A stretch of 64,000 bases of DNA from Flavobacteriia bacterium (lineage in GTDB: Bacteria; Bacteroidota; Bacteroidia; Flavobacteriales_D; Crocinitomicaceae), in assembly GCA_016183815.1 (NCBI GenBank), contig JACPDW010000007.1:1-64000 (forward strand). Direction: 5' to 3'. The position numbers were made by a program, and so were the translations under genes. Positions 36,476-47,112 of the stretch are shown one piece after another. The notes under the pieces are model-generated. The model did no database searches, was not told the DNA's origin, and was given only the letters and a program-made list of their open reading frames with translations. Each line of letters starts with the position of its first letter. Position 1 is the first letter of the stretch.

Positions 36476-36526
36476 AAAAAAACCAGAATTCGTAACACCG
36501 CTCTCGCCTTGTTTCTCATTCTGGTT
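36476..36526 (-). terminator. Likely terminator downstream of tRNA-Leu, with competing hairpin
   Basis: Reading the minus strand past the tRNA, AACCAGAAT (36526-36518) pairs with ATTCTGGTT (36489-36481) and is followed by a T run to 36476. The same 5' arm can instead pair with a longer, 13-of-14 match at 36470-36457. The large 28-base loop makes it weaker than a standard terminator. Confidence 0.5.
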
Positions 36527-36530
36527 CTAG

Positions 36531-36614
36531 TACCCGGGGCGGGAATCGAACCCGCACTCTGTTGCCAGAACTGGATTTTGAATCCAGCGCGTCTACCAGT
36601 TCCGCCACCCGGGC
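36531..36614 (-). tRNA. tRNA-Leu (anticodon CAA)
   Basis: 84 bases on the minus strand. Acceptor GCCCGGG (36614-36608) pairs with CCCGGGT, with a G-U at the first pair. The anticodon arm is CTGGA / TTCAAAA / TCCAG, so the anticodon is CAA, decoding UUG. A long variable arm, as in class II tRNAs, and a T arm GCGGG TTCGATT CCCGC are present. The discriminator base is A, as expected for Leu, and CCA is not encoded. Opposite-strand coding potential here is spurious. Confidence 0.95.
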
Positions 36615-36655
36615 TTTATTTGGAAGTGCAAATTTAATGATTTTTTAAATATATT

Positions 36656-39600
36656 TCATTTCTTATTTACAAATTCTTCAAATGTCTTTATTTTGGGCAG
36701 GGTTATATTGCTTTTTGTACAGTTATTCAAGTATGTTTGAACAGATTTATTTTCTTTAAAAGAGAGTATTTCTTTTTGTAAAATTTCGTCTAAGTCTTTT
36801 AAATTTTGAATTTGATACGCCCCAGGTGCTCCTGAGTATGCATTAATTGTACTGTAAATATCACTTAATTTTTCTCTTAATTGTTTTTCTCCTTGTCCGA
36901 CGTAATTATCCCCTTTTGTTATTACTAAATTACTTTTAATGTTTGCTAATTTTAAAGATAATTCAATTGCCTGTTTTTTTAATTTTGGATTTGATTTTTG
37001 ATTATTTACGTGTTTTTCTAATTCATCAATTTGATAGACTAAGTAAGCCAACGATTCAATCATTCTAACACACTCATTTACACTTTCTTCCTTTTGTTTT
37101 CTTTCTTCTAAAGTAAAAACACTGTTTTTAGGATAGTCAACATCAATCCACTTTTCAAAGATTTCTTTTCCTTTGTTTAATACTATCCTATATTTACCAG
37201 CTGAAACCTTAGGTGCTTGCATAGACGCTCCGTCAAAAGTTTTACCTATTGCTGAAATTGGTGCTTTTTTAAAAAAATTCCACTCCACAACATTTATTCC
37301 TTTTTGTTTACCTGGGGTAAGTTCACAAACAAATTGACCTTTTTCATCAAAAATTTCCATTGTCATTTTACCTATTGAATGTCTTTTTGATAAATAATAA
37401 TAAATCAACGCGTTTTTATTTGAATTTTCTCCAACAAATTGATTTTCTGTGGAAGTTCCACCAAAATTTGACTCTTCATTAATGTAAAAATGAGCTTTAT
37501 TAAAAAAATACATTGGCTCGTTTACTGTTTTATTATTGACTTCTCTCATAAAAGAAATATCATCTAAAATAATAAGACCCCTTCCGTGAGTGGCACAAAC
37601 AAGGTCATTTGTATTTTTTTGTAAATCAATATAATGAACAGAAGCAGAAGGAAATCCATTGGTAAATTTAGCCCATGATAGTCCACCGTCAAAACTGATG
37701 TAAAGACCGATTTCGGTGCCCAAAAACAACAAATTTGGATTTTGAAAATCTTCTTGAATACAACGAGCAAAACTTTCAATCTCTTTACTGGCAATATTTT
37801 TCCAAGTTTCTCCAGCATCGATTGTCTTATAAACATAAGCATTTTTATTATTTTGTGTGTGTCCGTCAAAAACTGCATAAGCAACCTTTTTATCAAAACT
37901 ACTTGCTTCAATATGAGCACACCAAGTATTTGAGGGTAAACCAGGAAAATTTTTACTTATATTTATCCACTCTTTTCCTCCGTTTTTTGTCAGATGTACC
38001 ATTCCGTCGTCTGTTCCAGTCCAAATCCATTGTTCATCAAGAGGAGATTCAGCCACAGTAAAAATAGTGCAATGATTTTCAGCTCCTGAATTATCTGCAG
38101 ATAGACCTCCTGACTCTGATTGATTCATCTTCAAAGGATTATTACTTGTCAAATCAGGAGAAATTTTTTTCCAATTATTTCCTTGATCATCAGACATAAA
38201 AAGAAATTGACTTCCTATATAAATTCTATCTGGTTTATTTGGACTAGTGCAAAGTGAAGTATTCCAGTTAAATCGTAATTTAACCTCTTCTTTCTCAGGA
38301 AAAGGTTTAATGTTTTTAATCGTTTTATTCTTTTTATCATATCTCCAAATACCTTCACCACTCTGCATTTCTGAATAAATCAAATCAGAATTATTTAGAT
38401 TAGGATAAACTCTAAATCCATCTCCATAGCCAACAGAAACCCAATCTCCCGCCTCTATTCCTCCTGGACTGTCTGACGGACCTACCCACGATCCGTTATC
38501 TTGAAGCCCACCATAAACATTATAAGGGCTTGATAAATCCGTACTGACATGATAAAATTGTGAAAGAGGTAAATTTTCAACTCTTTCGTTGTTTGCTCCT
38601 GAATTGTTCGAACGATAAACGCCTCCATCTGTTGCAAAAATCATTTTTTCTGAATCAGAAACATCAAACCAAATATCATGAATATCTGAATGCATAGAAC
38701 CAAAATTTTTGAAGGTTTTTCCTCCATCTCGACTTATTGAGCCAAACAAACCAGCTTTAGCTACGATGTCATTATTTTTAGGGTCAACAACTATTCTTGA
38801 AAAATAAAATGGTCGCACTGTTAGTTCAAAATTCGAGTTAATTTGTTTCCAATTTAAACCAGCATCTTCTGATTTATACAAACCTTTTAGTTCATTTTTT
38901 TCAGCTTCGACTACCGCATATAAAATCGAGGAATTTGATGGTGATAAAGCCAATGCCATCCTGCCTATTTTGCCTGATGGAAGACCTTGATGTATTTTAT
39001 TCCAAGTTTTTCCACCATCAATTGATTTATAAATTGCACTATTTGACCCGCCTGATGAAAAAGACCAAGCTGTTCTTCTAAATTCCCAAAATGTACAATA
39101 GAGTATATCAGGATTGTTTTTATCTATTACCAATTCACTGCACCCAGTTTTTTCATCAATATATAAAATCTTATCCCAAGTTTTTCCTCCATCTTTCGTT
39201 TGATACACCCCTCTGTTTTCACTATCTCCCCACAATGCCCCCAAAACTCCAACATAAATGATGTTTTTGTTTTTGGGATGGATTTGAATAGAAGAAATTC
39301 TTTCAGATAATTCAAGACCCATCTTTTTCCAGTTTTTACCTCCATCTTCTGAATGATAAATGCCATCGCCTATTGAAACGCTATTTCTAGTCCAACATTC
39401 TCCTGTTCCAACCCATATTGAATTGTCTGGGTCATTGGGATCAATACTGACACAACCAATAGACTGATTGTATTGGTCAAAAACAGAAAAAAAATTCATT
39501 CCTCCATCCATAGATTTCCAAACACCACCACCTGCTGAACCAATGTAAATGGTTTTATTATTATTTGGATGTCCTTCAATATCTGTAACTCTTCCACTCA

Positions 39601-39733
39601 TTAATGCTGGACCAATTTGTCTTGCTTTATAATCTCCAAAAAATTCTTTCGAATTAATTTTAACGGTATCTTGAGAAAAAGAATAAGACAGAAATAAAAG
39701 GCAGATATTTAATATATTTCCTATTTTTTTCAT
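36656..39733 (-). CDS. Exported BNR/VPS10-like beta-propeller protein
   Basis: 1025 residues with a signal peptide (MKKIGNILNICLLFLSYSFSQ). It contains about ten BNR/Asp-box repeats (S-x-D-x-G-x-x-W, for example SMDGGMNFF, SEDGGKNWKKM, SIDGGKTWNKI, SFDGGLSWAKF) between about 60 and 720, forming one or two sortilin/VPS10-like propellers. The C-terminal 300 residues hold a beta-sandwich (SIGKMTMEIFDEKGQFVCEL) and a helical end. No T9SS sorting domain is present, so it is probably periplasmic. Proteins of this shape are widespread in Bacteroidota; called glycosyl hydrolases by annotation pipelines, they lack a demonstrated activity and I see no sialidase Arg triad. Confidence 0.88.
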   Translation of the reverse strand: MKKIGNILNICLLFLSYSFSQDTVKINSKEFFGDYKARQIGPALMSGRVTDIEGHPNNNKTIYIGSAGGGVWKSMDGGMNFFSVFDQYNQSIGCVSIDPNDPDNSIWVGTGECWTRNSVSIGDGIYHSEDGGKNWKKMGLELSERISSIQIHPKNKNIIYVGVLGALWGDSENRGVYQTKDGGKTWDKILYIDEKTGCSELVIDKNNPDILYCTFWEFRRTAWSFSSGGSNSAIYKSIDGGKTWNKIHQGLPSGKIGRMALALSPSNSSILYAVVEAEKNELKGLYKSEDAGLNWKQINSNFELTVRPFYFSRIVVDPKNNDIVAKAGLFGSISRDGGKTFKNFGSMHSDIHDIWFDVSDSEKMIFATDGGVYRSNNSGANNERVENLPLSQFYHVSTDLSSPYNVYGGLQDNGSWVGPSDSPGGIEAGDWVSVGYGDGFRVYPNLNNSDLIYSEMQSGEGIWRYDKKNKTIKNIKPFPEKEEVKLRFNWNTSLCTSPNKPDRIYIGSQFLFMSDDQGNNWKKISPDLTSNNPLKMNQSESGGLSADNSGAENHCTIFTVAESPLDEQWIWTGTDDGMVHLTKNGGKEWINISKNFPGLPSNTWCAHIEASSFDKKVAYAVFDGHTQNNKNAYVYKTIDAGETWKNIASKEIESFARCIQEDFQNPNLLFLGTEIGLYISFDGGLSWAKFTNGFPSASVHYIDLQKNTNDLVCATHGRGLIILDDISFMREVNNKTVNEPMYFFNKAHFYINEESNFGGTSTENQFVGENSNKNALIYYYLSKRHSIGKMTMEIFDEKGQFVCELTPGKQKGINVVEWNFFKKAPISAIGKTFDGASMQAPKVSAGKYRIVLNKGKEIFEKWIDVDYPKNSVFTLEERKQKEESVNECVRMIESLAYLVYQIDELEKHVNNQKSNPKLKKQAIELSLKLANIKSNLVITKGDNYVGQGEKQLREKLSDIYSTINAYSGAPGAYQIQNLKDLDEILQKEILSFKENKSVQTYLNNCTKSNITLPKIKTFEEFVNKK

Positions 39734-39830
39734 ATATTGATTTTGTTGATGGTAAATTTATTAGGCAAAGAATTAATTTTAGTTTTATACTATAAAACAG
39801 AGTTAAAAAACAAAAATAAGAGAGATACTT

Positions 39831-40571
39831 TTATTGTTCTGGAAAAGAAAACATTTTTTCGTCTAAAGTAATGTTTGTTTCAATTTTATCAAATTGTATT
39901 GTTTGTCCTCCGACATCTTTGATTCTGCTAGTCATGGAAAAAGGAAATAAAACACCATTAATTTCTTGATAATCACTAAAAACACTTTGTTCCATCTTGC
40001 CTTTCATTTCTCCAGAGGTTATTTCACTTTCTTGAAGAATTAACAAGTAATTTTCTTTGTCGATATAAAAATAATCAATGTTTTGAACTTCAGCTGAATT
40101 GTCTAACAATGTCCCTTTACTTACTTTTAATTTAAAACAAGAAACACCTTCAACAGTTTCATCAGACATTTTTTCAATCTGATATCCCTTTTCCTTATAA
40201 TTAAATAAAGGACTCATAAAATCTTTTGAATTTCTTTTCATATTTTCTGATTCTTCAGAACTGCTTTTCTCAGGTTTCATAGTCATAAAATTTGTACCCC
40301 AAGACTCTTTTCCATCAAAGGCCATCTGAACAAATTCCATTCCTTGAACTACCACTTTAATAAGCATTTTACCCTCACTTGTAGTGTATATGTCCACGGG
40401 TATCGTCATCCCCATTTGTTCAACCTTTGCAGAAGAATGAAAATTTTTGATGTTATTCACTTTATTTATTCCGCCAGACACTTCAACGTATTTACGAATA
40501 ATTTCTTCGGCTGTTTGACTAAAAGTAAAAGAGAAAATAGATAAACAAAACAGGGTTAACATTTTTTTCAT
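39831..40571 (-). CDS. Outer-membrane lipoprotein-sorting (LolA-like) protein
   Basis: 246 residues from ATG 40571, which starts the signal peptide (MKKMLTLFCLSIFSFTFSQ); an ATG eight codons earlier gives a less signal-like head. The mature part begins TAEEIIRKYVEVSGGINKVN and has the half-barrel strand pattern of LolA/LolB-like proteins, with DYFYIDKENYLLILQE and DYQEINGVLFPFSMTSRI late. No lipobox. Such DUF4292/LolA-like proteins may carry lipids or lipoproteins across the periplasm; the cargo is unknown. Same strand as the regulator pair upstream but with a 40-base gap. Confidence 0.8.
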   Translation of the reverse strand: MKKMLTLFCLSIFSFTFSQTAEEIIRKYVEVSGGINKVNNIKNFHSSAKVEQMGMTIPVDIYTTSEGKMLIKVVVQGMEFVQMAFDGKESWGTNFMTMKPEKSSSEESENMKRNSKDFMSPLFNYKEKGYQIEKMSDETVEGVSCFKLKVSKGTLLDNSAEVQNIDYFYIDKENYLLILQESEITSGEMKGKMEQSVFSDYQEINGVLFPFSMTSRIKDVGGQTIQFDKIETNITLDEKMFSFPEQ

Positions 40572-40611
40572 AAAATTGATTTTAAAATAAGACAAATAAA
40601 TTTCTAATAAG

Positions 40612-41358
40612 TTACATATTTTCTAAAATTTTAAAAAACATATCTCTTTTGTTTGGACTAAGAGGCACTTCTGAACCATCTTTCATCACAACGGAGCCAC
40701 CATGAGCTTTGTCATAGCGATCAACATAATCTAAATTAATCAAATGGGATTGTTGAACTCTAATAAAATTGTAGCCACTCAACAGCGTTTCATAATCTTT
40801 TAATGTTTTTGAAACCAGAATTTTTTTGTGATCAACCAAATAAAAAGAAGTATAATTTCTGTCTGCTTCGCAACGGATTATTTTATCTAATTCAACAACA
40901 TGAACACTTTCCTGAGTTTTTAAAACCAAGCGTCTTTTTTGAGTTGGTTGCATATTCAATTGAAGTGCTTCAAACTGAGTTTCTTCCTTTTTATGATCAA
41001 TGCTTTCAACGGCTTTTTGAATGGATTTTTTTAACTCCTCTGGATCAATAGGCTTTAAAATGTAGTCTAAAGCACTGAATTTAATGGCTTTAATCGCAAA
41101 CTCTTCATGAGCTGTTATGAATATCACTTCAAAGGATTTTTGAGGAATCATTTTCAATAAATCAAATCCTGTTCCATCAGGCATTTGTATGTCCAAAAAG
41201 ACTATATCGGGTTCAATATCTTCAATAGCTTTTAGACCTGAACTCACGTTTTCACCTATTGGAAAGGTTTGAATTCCTAGGTCAAACGAGTCGATTAATT
41301 TGGCGATTAACTCTCTCGTTCTTTTTTCGTCATCGATAATTACTGCTTTCATAGGCAT
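40612..41358 (-). CDS. LytTR-family response regulator
   Basis: 248 residues. Receiver: acidic pair at 9-11 (IIDDEK), phospho-acceptor Asp56 (IVFLDIQMPDGTG), and Lys in YILKPIDP. The LytTR DNA-binding domain is about 140-248 (VHVVELDKIIRCEADRNYTS, KTLKDYE, FIRVQQSHLINLDYV). The start could be the first or third codon (MPM). It lies ten bases after the sensor kinase gene and is the partner of it. Downstream is the LolA-like gene, a possible co-transcribed target. Its similarity to the regulator at 8.8 kb is at the family level only. Confidence 0.95.
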   Translation of the reverse strand: MPMKAVIIDDEKRTRELIAKLIDSFDLGIQTFPIGENVSSGLKAIEDIEPDIVFLDIQMPDGTGFDLLKMIPQKSFEVIFITAHEEFAIKAIKFSALDYILKPIDPEELKKSIQKAVESIDHKKEETQFEALQLNMQPTQKRRLVLKTQESVHVVELDKIIRCEADRNYTSFYLVDHKKILVSKTLKDYETLLSGYNFIRVQQSHLINLDYVDRYDKAHGGSVVMKDGSEVPLSPNKRDMFFKILENM

Positions 41359-41368
41359 AAATTTACAA

Positions 41369-43591
41369 TTAATTTTGATTCACCACTCTATATGGAATAG
41401 AAATTAATATTTTTGTTCCAGTTTGTGCTTTTTTATCAAAATCTTCTATTTTTAAAAACCCATCTGAACGATATTTTTTATTTAAGTTGTCAATTCTATC
41501 TTTGGTAATTTTCATCGCCATACTTTTATGGTCTTTACTTTTTTTATTCATTTCCGCTCCTTTTCTGCCAATTCCATTATCTTCAACTGAAATTTGAAGC
41601 ATATTTTTATTTTTTTTGAATTTAATTCGAATAAAACCATCTTCCTTTAAGTGTAAACGTCCGTGTTCAATGGCATTTTCAATAAATGGTTGAGTAATCA
41701 TTGGTGGTATAGACGCTTCTTCTTCTACTAGTTGTTCATCAACTTCTATGTGATATTCAAAGCGTTCTTCAAACCTCATTTTTTGCACATGTAAATATTT
41801 GTCTAAAATATCGTATTCAATTTGAATTGGAATTTCTTCTTTTGAAGAGTTTTCTAATATTAATCGCATTAATTTAGAAAAATTTAATAAGAATTTTGCA
41901 GAGTTTTGTGTGTCATTATCAAATATATAACTTTGAATTACAGACATTGCATTAAATACAAAATGTGGATTCATTTGTGCTCTTAAGAGGGTTTGCTTCA
42001 TCTCGGCTTGTTGTTGTTGTTGCTTAATTTTAGTTTGATTCCATCGATAAAAACCAATGATTCCTGCTAAAATCATAAATAATACAAATCCTATTATAAT
42101 ATACGTTTGTAAATTTGTTTTTAACTGAATGTTTTCAATTTTTGCAGAAGTTAAGGCCTTTTCTTGATTTTGCCTTTCTAATGAATCTGCTTGTAAAGTA
42201 ATCAATTTTTGACGTTCTTCTGAACGATATAATTCACTTAGTTCTGCAATTTTTGTTGTAGATTCAAGCGTTTTTGCACTGTCGGAATATATCATATAGA
42301 GTTTTAAAAATTTATATGCTTTAGGTATGTTTCCTAATTTTAAATATACTTCCGAAATGGTTTTATATGTATCAAAAATAATCCCCTTAAATCCAAATTG
42401 TGAACGTATTTCAGCTGAACGATTTAAATAGTTTAATGCATTTTTGTACTTCCCCTGTTTTTCAAAAACAGTCCCTACATTATGATATACTGTTGCACTT
42501 TTTTCCCTGTTTCCAGTGGATTCAAATAAAACTAAGGCTTTGTTATAATACCTTAATGCCATTATAAATTCTTTTCTTTCTCTATACACATCTCCTAAAG
42601 CATTATGAACCTCCCCTAGCCCATCGTTGTCATTAAATGTTTGTAAACTTCGTAATGATTTACGCATATATTCAATTGCTTTTAGATAATTTTTTTTCTC
42701 TTTTTCCAAAACACCTAAAAACAACTGTGATAATGCAATAATTCTTTTATTTTGAATGTATGTAGCAGATAATAAAGCATTATTAAAATAAAAACTTGCA
42801 TCAGCATAATTTTTAATCAATAACTCTGATTCTCCAATTTTTAAAGAAATTCTTGCTATTCTTTCGTTATCAGACGCTTGATTGGCAAACTCTAAAGCGT
42901 TTAAGTTTTTAGACACACTTAATTCTATCTGACCAAAATATGCAAAAGCAGTACCTTGGTTAAATAAAGCGTCAGATTTAACAATGTTTTCTCCAGACCG
43001 ACGCGAGAATTGTAAAGCCAAATCCACAAAATAATAACAAGAATCTTTATCGTTTTTTAACATGTGTACTTGTGATAACAACCTATATGTTTCTGAGATT
43101 TCTCTATTATTTCTAATTTTTTTACTTATTTTTTCACATTCAGATAAATAAATTTTAGCTTGATCCAACTCCCTTAAATATAAATGGTAATCTCCCATTC
43201 TTTGGTATAAGTCCAATTTAATTTCTTTGTTGGGAATTTTGGCATTAAAAGATTGTAAACTTAGAATCTTAGAAAAATACACCTCCTTGTTTCCATTTAT
43301 TAAATCCCTTTCAGCATCATAAATTTGAGCTAAATATTTTGCGGAATCGTTTGCACTATAACTTAAAACCAACAATGATTCTCTTATAGAATCAGCTTTG
43401 ATATAATTTTTTTCGTTATAATACTTTGCTATTTTATATAAGTTCCAAAATCTTTTTTGTGGATTGTTTTCTTTTTTATATTCTTCAATTATTTTTTTCT
43501 CATAAACGGATTGTCCAGCAACTCCCATTAAAACATTTAGAAAACAAATTAAAACAAAATACTTTTTTATGTGGTTAAAACACTTAATCAT
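41369..43591 (-). CDS. LytS-type sensor histidine kinase with periplasmic TPR region
   Basis: 740 residues. Signal peptide (YFVLICFLNVLMGVAGQ), about ten TPR units (about 30-440) outside the cytoplasmic membrane, a coiled segment rich in Gln/Glu (460-495), one membrane helix (497-515), then a His_kinase domain with His543 (RAQMNPHFVFNAMSVIQSY) and HATPase (PPMITQPFIENAIEHG, VEDNGIGRKG). This family phosphorylates LytTR regulators; its partner is encoded ten bases downstream. The TPR region probably senses a periplasmic protein. A TATTTTTG box lies five bases upstream of the ATG. Confidence 0.95.
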   Translation of the reverse strand: MIKCFNHIKKYFVLICFLNVLMGVAGQSVYEKKIIEEYKKENNPQKRFWNLYKIAKYYNEKNYIKADSIRESLLVLSYSANDSAKYLAQIYDAERDLINGNKEVYFSKILSLQSFNAKIPNKEIKLDLYQRMGDYHLYLRELDQAKIYLSECEKISKKIRNNREISETYRLLSQVHMLKNDKDSCYYFVDLALQFSRRSGENIVKSDALFNQGTAFAYFGQIELSVSKNLNALEFANQASDNERIARISLKIGESELLIKNYADASFYFNNALLSATYIQNKRIIALSQLFLGVLEKEKKNYLKAIEYMRKSLRSLQTFNDNDGLGEVHNALGDVYRERKEFIMALRYYNKALVLFESTGNREKSATVYHNVGTVFEKQGKYKNALNYLNRSAEIRSQFGFKGIIFDTYKTISEVYLKLGNIPKAYKFLKLYMIYSDSAKTLESTTKIAELSELYRSEERQKLITLQADSLERQNQEKALTSAKIENIQLKTNLQTYIIIGFVLFMILAGIIGFYRWNQTKIKQQQQQAEMKQTLLRAQMNPHFVFNAMSVIQSYIFDNDTQNSAKFLLNFSKLMRLILENSSKEEIPIQIEYDILDKYLHVQKMRFEERFEYHIEVDEQLVEEEASIPPMITQPFIENAIEHGRLHLKEDGFIRIKFKKNKNMLQISVEDNGIGRKGAEMNKKSKDHKSMAMKITKDRIDNLNKKYRSDGFLKIEDFDKKAQTGTKILISIPYRVVNQN

Positions 43592-43595
43592 TAGT

Positions 43596-43603
43596 CAAAA
43601 ATA
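43596..43603 (-). promoter_or_regulatory. Candidate -7 box (TATTTTTG) for the LytS-type kinase
   Basis: Minus-strand TAnnTTTG match only five bases from the ATG at 43591. If used, the mRNA is essentially leaderless. Confidence 0.45.
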
Positions 43604-43677
43604 AAAATAATTTGTTGAAGTAAAACTTACTTTTCAAATAATATTGTTTGAAATCTTTCAAAACTTCGTTTTTAAAC

Positions 43678-43693
43678 TAAATTTGTATTTTTG
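43678..43693 (+). promoter_or_regulatory. Tandem candidate -7 boxes for leuS
   Basis: TAAATTTG (43678-43685) is directly followed by TATTTTTG (43686-43693), both matches to TAnnTTTG. They lie 24 bases or more before the leuS ATG at 43717 and overlap the spurious upstream GTG at 43693. Confidence 0.5.
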
Positions 43694-43716
43694 TGCTTTT
43701 AGACTTATTTAACATT

Positions 43717-46710
43717 ATGGAATATCAATTCCAAGAAATTGAAAAAAAATGGCGAAAATTTTGGTCAGAAAATCAAACTTTTAAAGCAGAAGATTTTTCT
43801 GAAAAACCAAAATATTATGTTTTAGATATGTTTCCTTACCCGTCAGGTGCTGGATTACATGTGGGTCATCCTTTAGGGTATATTGCTTCTGATATTTTTG
43901 CTCGTTTTAAACGATTACAAGGGTTTAATGTTTTGCACCCTATGGGCTATGATTCCTTTGGATTACCAGCAGAACAATACGCTATTCAAACAGGTCAACA
44001 TCCTGAAAAAACAACTGAAGAAAATATTTTACGTTACCGTGATCAATTAGACCAAATTGGCTTTTCTTTTGATTGGTCTAGAGAAGTTCGTACATCTGAC
44101 CCTTCCTATTATAAATGGACACAATGGATTTTTATTCAATTGTTTCATTCTTGGTATAATCCAAAATTGGATAAAGCAGAAAAAATTGAAACTTTAATTA
44201 AACTTTTTGAAAAACAAGGATTTGAAGGTAATTTCAACAGTCCTTTTACTGGAGGAGTCGAAGTTGACATAAAAGCTTTTACAGCTGAAGAGTGGAATTC
44301 CTTTGACGAAAGTATTAAACGTAATATTTTAATGAATTTCAGATTGGCCTACTTGGATAATACCTGGGTAAACTGGTGTCCCGCCTTAGGTACAGTATTA
44401 GCAAACGATGAAATTGTTGGTGGCGTTTCTGAACGTGGTGGTCACCCGGTAGAAAGAAAAAAAATGCAACAATGGAGTTTGCGTATTACTGCCTATGCAG
44501 AAAGATTATTGTCGTCTTTAGACAATTTGGATTGGAATGATTCTATCAAAGATATGCAACGAAACTGGATTGGAAAATCAAAAGGATGTTCAATAAAATT
44601 TTCTTCTGTATCAAATGAAGCTGTTTTCATTGAAGTTTTCACCACTCGTCCAGACACAATTTTTGGCGTGAGTTATGTTACTTTAGCTCCTGAACACGAA
44701 TTGGTTAAACAATTTACCACACTTGAAAATAAAGAAAAAATTGAAGCATACATTACTTATTCAAAAAACAGAAGTGAACGTGAACGTCAAGCCGATGTGA
44801 AAACCATTACTGGCGAATTTACTGGCAGTTATGTTTACCACCCTTTTACAATGGAAAAAATTCCAGTTTGGATTGGTGATTATGTTTTAGCGGGTTATGG
44901 TTCTGGTGCTGTAATGGCGGTTCCTGCTCACGACGAAAGGGATTTTCGCTTTGCCAAACATTTTGATTTACCAATTCCTATTGTTGTTCAAGCCAATCAA
45001 AAATGGGATTATGAAATAGAAGCTTACACAGAAAAACAGGGAAAACTTATTCACTCCAATTTTTTAAATGGTTTAGAGGTTAAAGAAGCTATTATCAAAG
45101 CGATAGAAGAAATTGAAAAGATTGGGAAAGGTCAAGGAAAAGTAAATTATCGTTTACGTGATGCCGTTTTTGGAAGACAAAGATATTGGGGAGAACCAAT
45201 TCCTATTTATTATAAAAACGGACAACCTTATACAATTGATGAGTGCGATTTGCCCTTAAATCTTCCAAGTGTAGATAAATATTTACCAACAGAAGATGGA
45301 GAACCACCGTTGGCAAGAGCAAAAGAATGGAAATATAAAGGACAATTCGAATACGAAACAACCACAATGCCAGGTTGGGCTGGAAGTTCATGGTACTTTT
45401 TGCGTTATATGGATGCAAAAAATGAAAAAGAATTTGTCTCAAAACAAAAAGTTGAGTATTGGAAAAATGTAGATTTATATATAGGTGGAGCTGAACATGC
45501 AACTGGACATTTATTGTACGCTCGATTTTGGACAAAATTCCTATACGACCAAGGCTTTATTTCCTTTGATGAACCTTTCAAAAAAATGATTAATCAAGGA
45601 ATGATTTTAGGAAGAAGTAGTTTTGTTTATAAAGTATTTTGGGAAGTAAGTTATAAAACAACTTTAGTCAATCAAATTTTTGAAATTGAAAAATATTTGG
45701 ATTTACCAACAACTTTTCTCTCAAAATCTAAAACTGATATAAAAAATCAAATGTTTAATAATGAAATTATTGAATTTAAAAATAAAATTATTATTAAAAA
45801 TACAAAACAATTAAATGAAATATATCAAACAAATCCAGAAATTGAAAAAAATAGTATTTATTTAAATGTTAAATTAATAATTCCAATCCACGTTGATATT
45901 TATCTTGTTGACAACGACAAACTAAACATTGAAGCTTTTAAAAATTCTCGTCCAGAATATAAAGAAGCTGTGTTTATTTGTGAAGACAATGGAGATTACA
46001 TTTGTGGTTACGAAATTGAAAAAATGTCTAAATCTAAGTTCAATGTGCAAACACCAGATGAATTAGTTTCAAAATTTGGAGCGGATACTTTGCGAATGTA
46101 CGAAATGTTTTTAGGACCTTTAGAACAAACAAAACCATGGGACACTAAAAGTATTAATGGCGTTTCAAATTTTTTAAGAAAATTATGGCGATTGTTCAAC
46201 TTTGATGAACATTATGTGGCTCAGTTAACAAATGAAGAACCAACTAAAGACAATTTAAAAACTTTACACAAAACCATACAAAAAGTAACAGATGATTTAA
46301 ATCGTTTTTCATTTAATACAGGCGTTTCTAACTTTATGATTTGTGTGAACGAATTGACTGAACAAAAATGTAATAATAAAAGTATTTTACAAGAGTTAGT
46401 GATATTACTTTCGCCTTATGCTCCACATATTTGTGAAGAATTGTGGGTTAAATTAGGTAATGTTGCTGGGACACTTTCAAATGCTAAATTTCCTGAGTTC
46501 AATAAAGAATATTTAATCTCTGAAACCATCAATTACCCCATTTCTTTTAATGGTAAAGCTCGTTTTAATATTGAGTTTCCTGTTGGAATGGACAGCAAAG
46601 AAATAGAAGCTCAAGTTTTAGCCCATGCCAATACAGCGAAATATTTAGAAGGAAAAACACCAAAAAAAATAATTGTTGTAGTAGGTAGAATTGTGAATGT
46701 CGTGATTTGA
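43717..46710 (+). CDS. leuS: Leucyl-tRNA synthetase
   Basis: 997 residues from ATG 43717 ([12 protein letters not shown]). An in-frame GTG at 43693 overlaps the promoter boxes and is rejected. Class Ia synthetase: HIGH motif as [10 protein letters not shown], editing domain with [19 protein letters not shown] and [16 protein letters not shown], the catalytic segment [16 protein letters not shown], and KMSKS as [11 protein letters not shown]. Between GMILGRSS and the KMSKS loop there is a lineage insertion of about 100 residues with AT-rich, Lys/Asn-heavy codons. This makes it longer than the usual 860-930 residues. Cytoplasmic and essential. Confidence 0.97.
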   Translation: MEYQFQEIEKKWRKFWSENQTFKAEDFSEKPKYYVLDMFPYPSGAGLHVGHPLGYIASDIFARFKRLQGFNVLHPMGYDSFGLPAEQYAIQTGQHPEKTTEENILRYRDQLDQIGFSFDWSREVRTSDPSYYKWTQWIFIQLFHSWYNPKLDKAEKIETLIKLFEKQGFEGNFNSPFTGGVEVDIKAFTAEEWNSFDESIKRNILMNFRLAYLDNTWVNWCPALGTVLANDEIVGGVSERGGHPVERKKMQQWSLRITAYAERLLSSLDNLDWNDSIKDMQRNWIGKSKGCSIKFSSVSNEAVFIEVFTTRPDTIFGVSYVTLAPEHELVKQFTTLENKEKIEAYITYSKNRSERERQADVKTITGEFTGSYVYHPFTMEKIPVWIGDYVLAGYGSGAVMAVPAHDERDFRFAKHFDLPIPIVVQANQKWDYEIEAYTEKQGKLIHSNFLNGLEVKEAIIKAIEEIEKIGKGQGKVNYRLRDAVFGRQRYWGEPIPIYYKNGQPYTIDECDLPLNLPSVDKYLPTEDGEPPLARAKEWKYKGQFEYETTTMPGWAGSSWYFLRYMDAKNEKEFVSKQKVEYWKNVDLYIGGAEHATGHLLYARFWTKFLYDQGFISFDEPFKKMINQGMILGRSSFVYKVFWEVSYKTTLVNQIFEIEKYLDLPTTFLSKSKTDIKNQMFNNEIIEFKNKIIIKNTKQLNEIYQTNPEIEKNSIYLNVKLIIPIHVDIYLVDNDKLNIEAFKNSRPEYKEAVFICEDNGDYICGYEIEKMSKSKFNVQTPDELVSKFGADTLRMYEMFLGPLEQTKPWDTKSINGVSNFLRKLWRLFNFDEHYVAQLTNEEPTKDNLKTLHKTIQKVTDDLNRFSFNTGVSNFMICVNELTEQKCNNKSILQELVILLSPYAPHICEELWVKLGNVAGTLSNAKFPEFNKEYLISETINYPISFNGKARFNIEFPVGMDSKEIEAQVLAHANTAKYLEGKTPKKIIVVVGRIVNVVI

Positions 46711-46767
46711 TTTTGACAAGCTCTTTTTAACTCAAGTTCATTGGATTTGTTGTAAAAATTTAAATTT

Positions 46768-47112
46768 TCACTTAAACTTTTTTCTCCAAATGATTTTTTG
46801 ACATTCTTTTTTAAGGATTTCCCATTTTAAACTTTCAATAAAATCTACGTTTAAAAATATTTTTTTCAATACTTTATCCTCAATATCAACTCTGTTTAAT
46901 ACTTGCATCAAACTTTGTTGATTGTTTGATAAAACAAATTCTATACTTTTTTGTGTAAATTCAACTATTTCCAACGAATTGTAATCAAAAGTTAAAAAAT
47001 TTTCAGGAAAACAACTGATAAAAGGAGAAAAATCTTTGAACAACTGTTTTTTTAGTAGAAGCAAGTCTTCACTAGTTTCAGGAAATATAAAATATGGATT
47101 AATATGACCCAT
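46768..47112 (-). CDS. Protein of unknown function following the MBL-fold gene
   Basis: 114 residues, soluble, predicted mostly helical, with no signal peptide. It starts MGHINPYFIFPETSEDLLLL and ends basic (KIIWRKKFK). No family recognised. Its ATG immediately follows the MBL-fold gene stop with no gap, so the two are co-translated and may act together. It has no cysteine/histidine metal motif. Confidence 0.7.
   Translation of the reverse strand: MGHINPYFIFPETSEDLLLLKKQLFKDFSPFISCFPENFLTFDYNSLEIVEFTQKSIEFVLSNNQQSLMQVLNRVDIEDKVLKKIFLNVDFIESLKWEILKKECQKIIWRKKFK

Noticed and set aside
36437-36637. 66-residue plus-strand ORF across the tRNA region
   Set aside because: It overlaps tRNA-Leu and its trailer hairpins on the opposite strand; the protein sequence is an artefact of structured RNA.
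43693-43716. GTG start for leuS 24 bases upstream
   Set aside because: The GTG lies inside a TATTTTTG promoter box, and the ATG at 43717 gives the usual LeuRS N-terminus.
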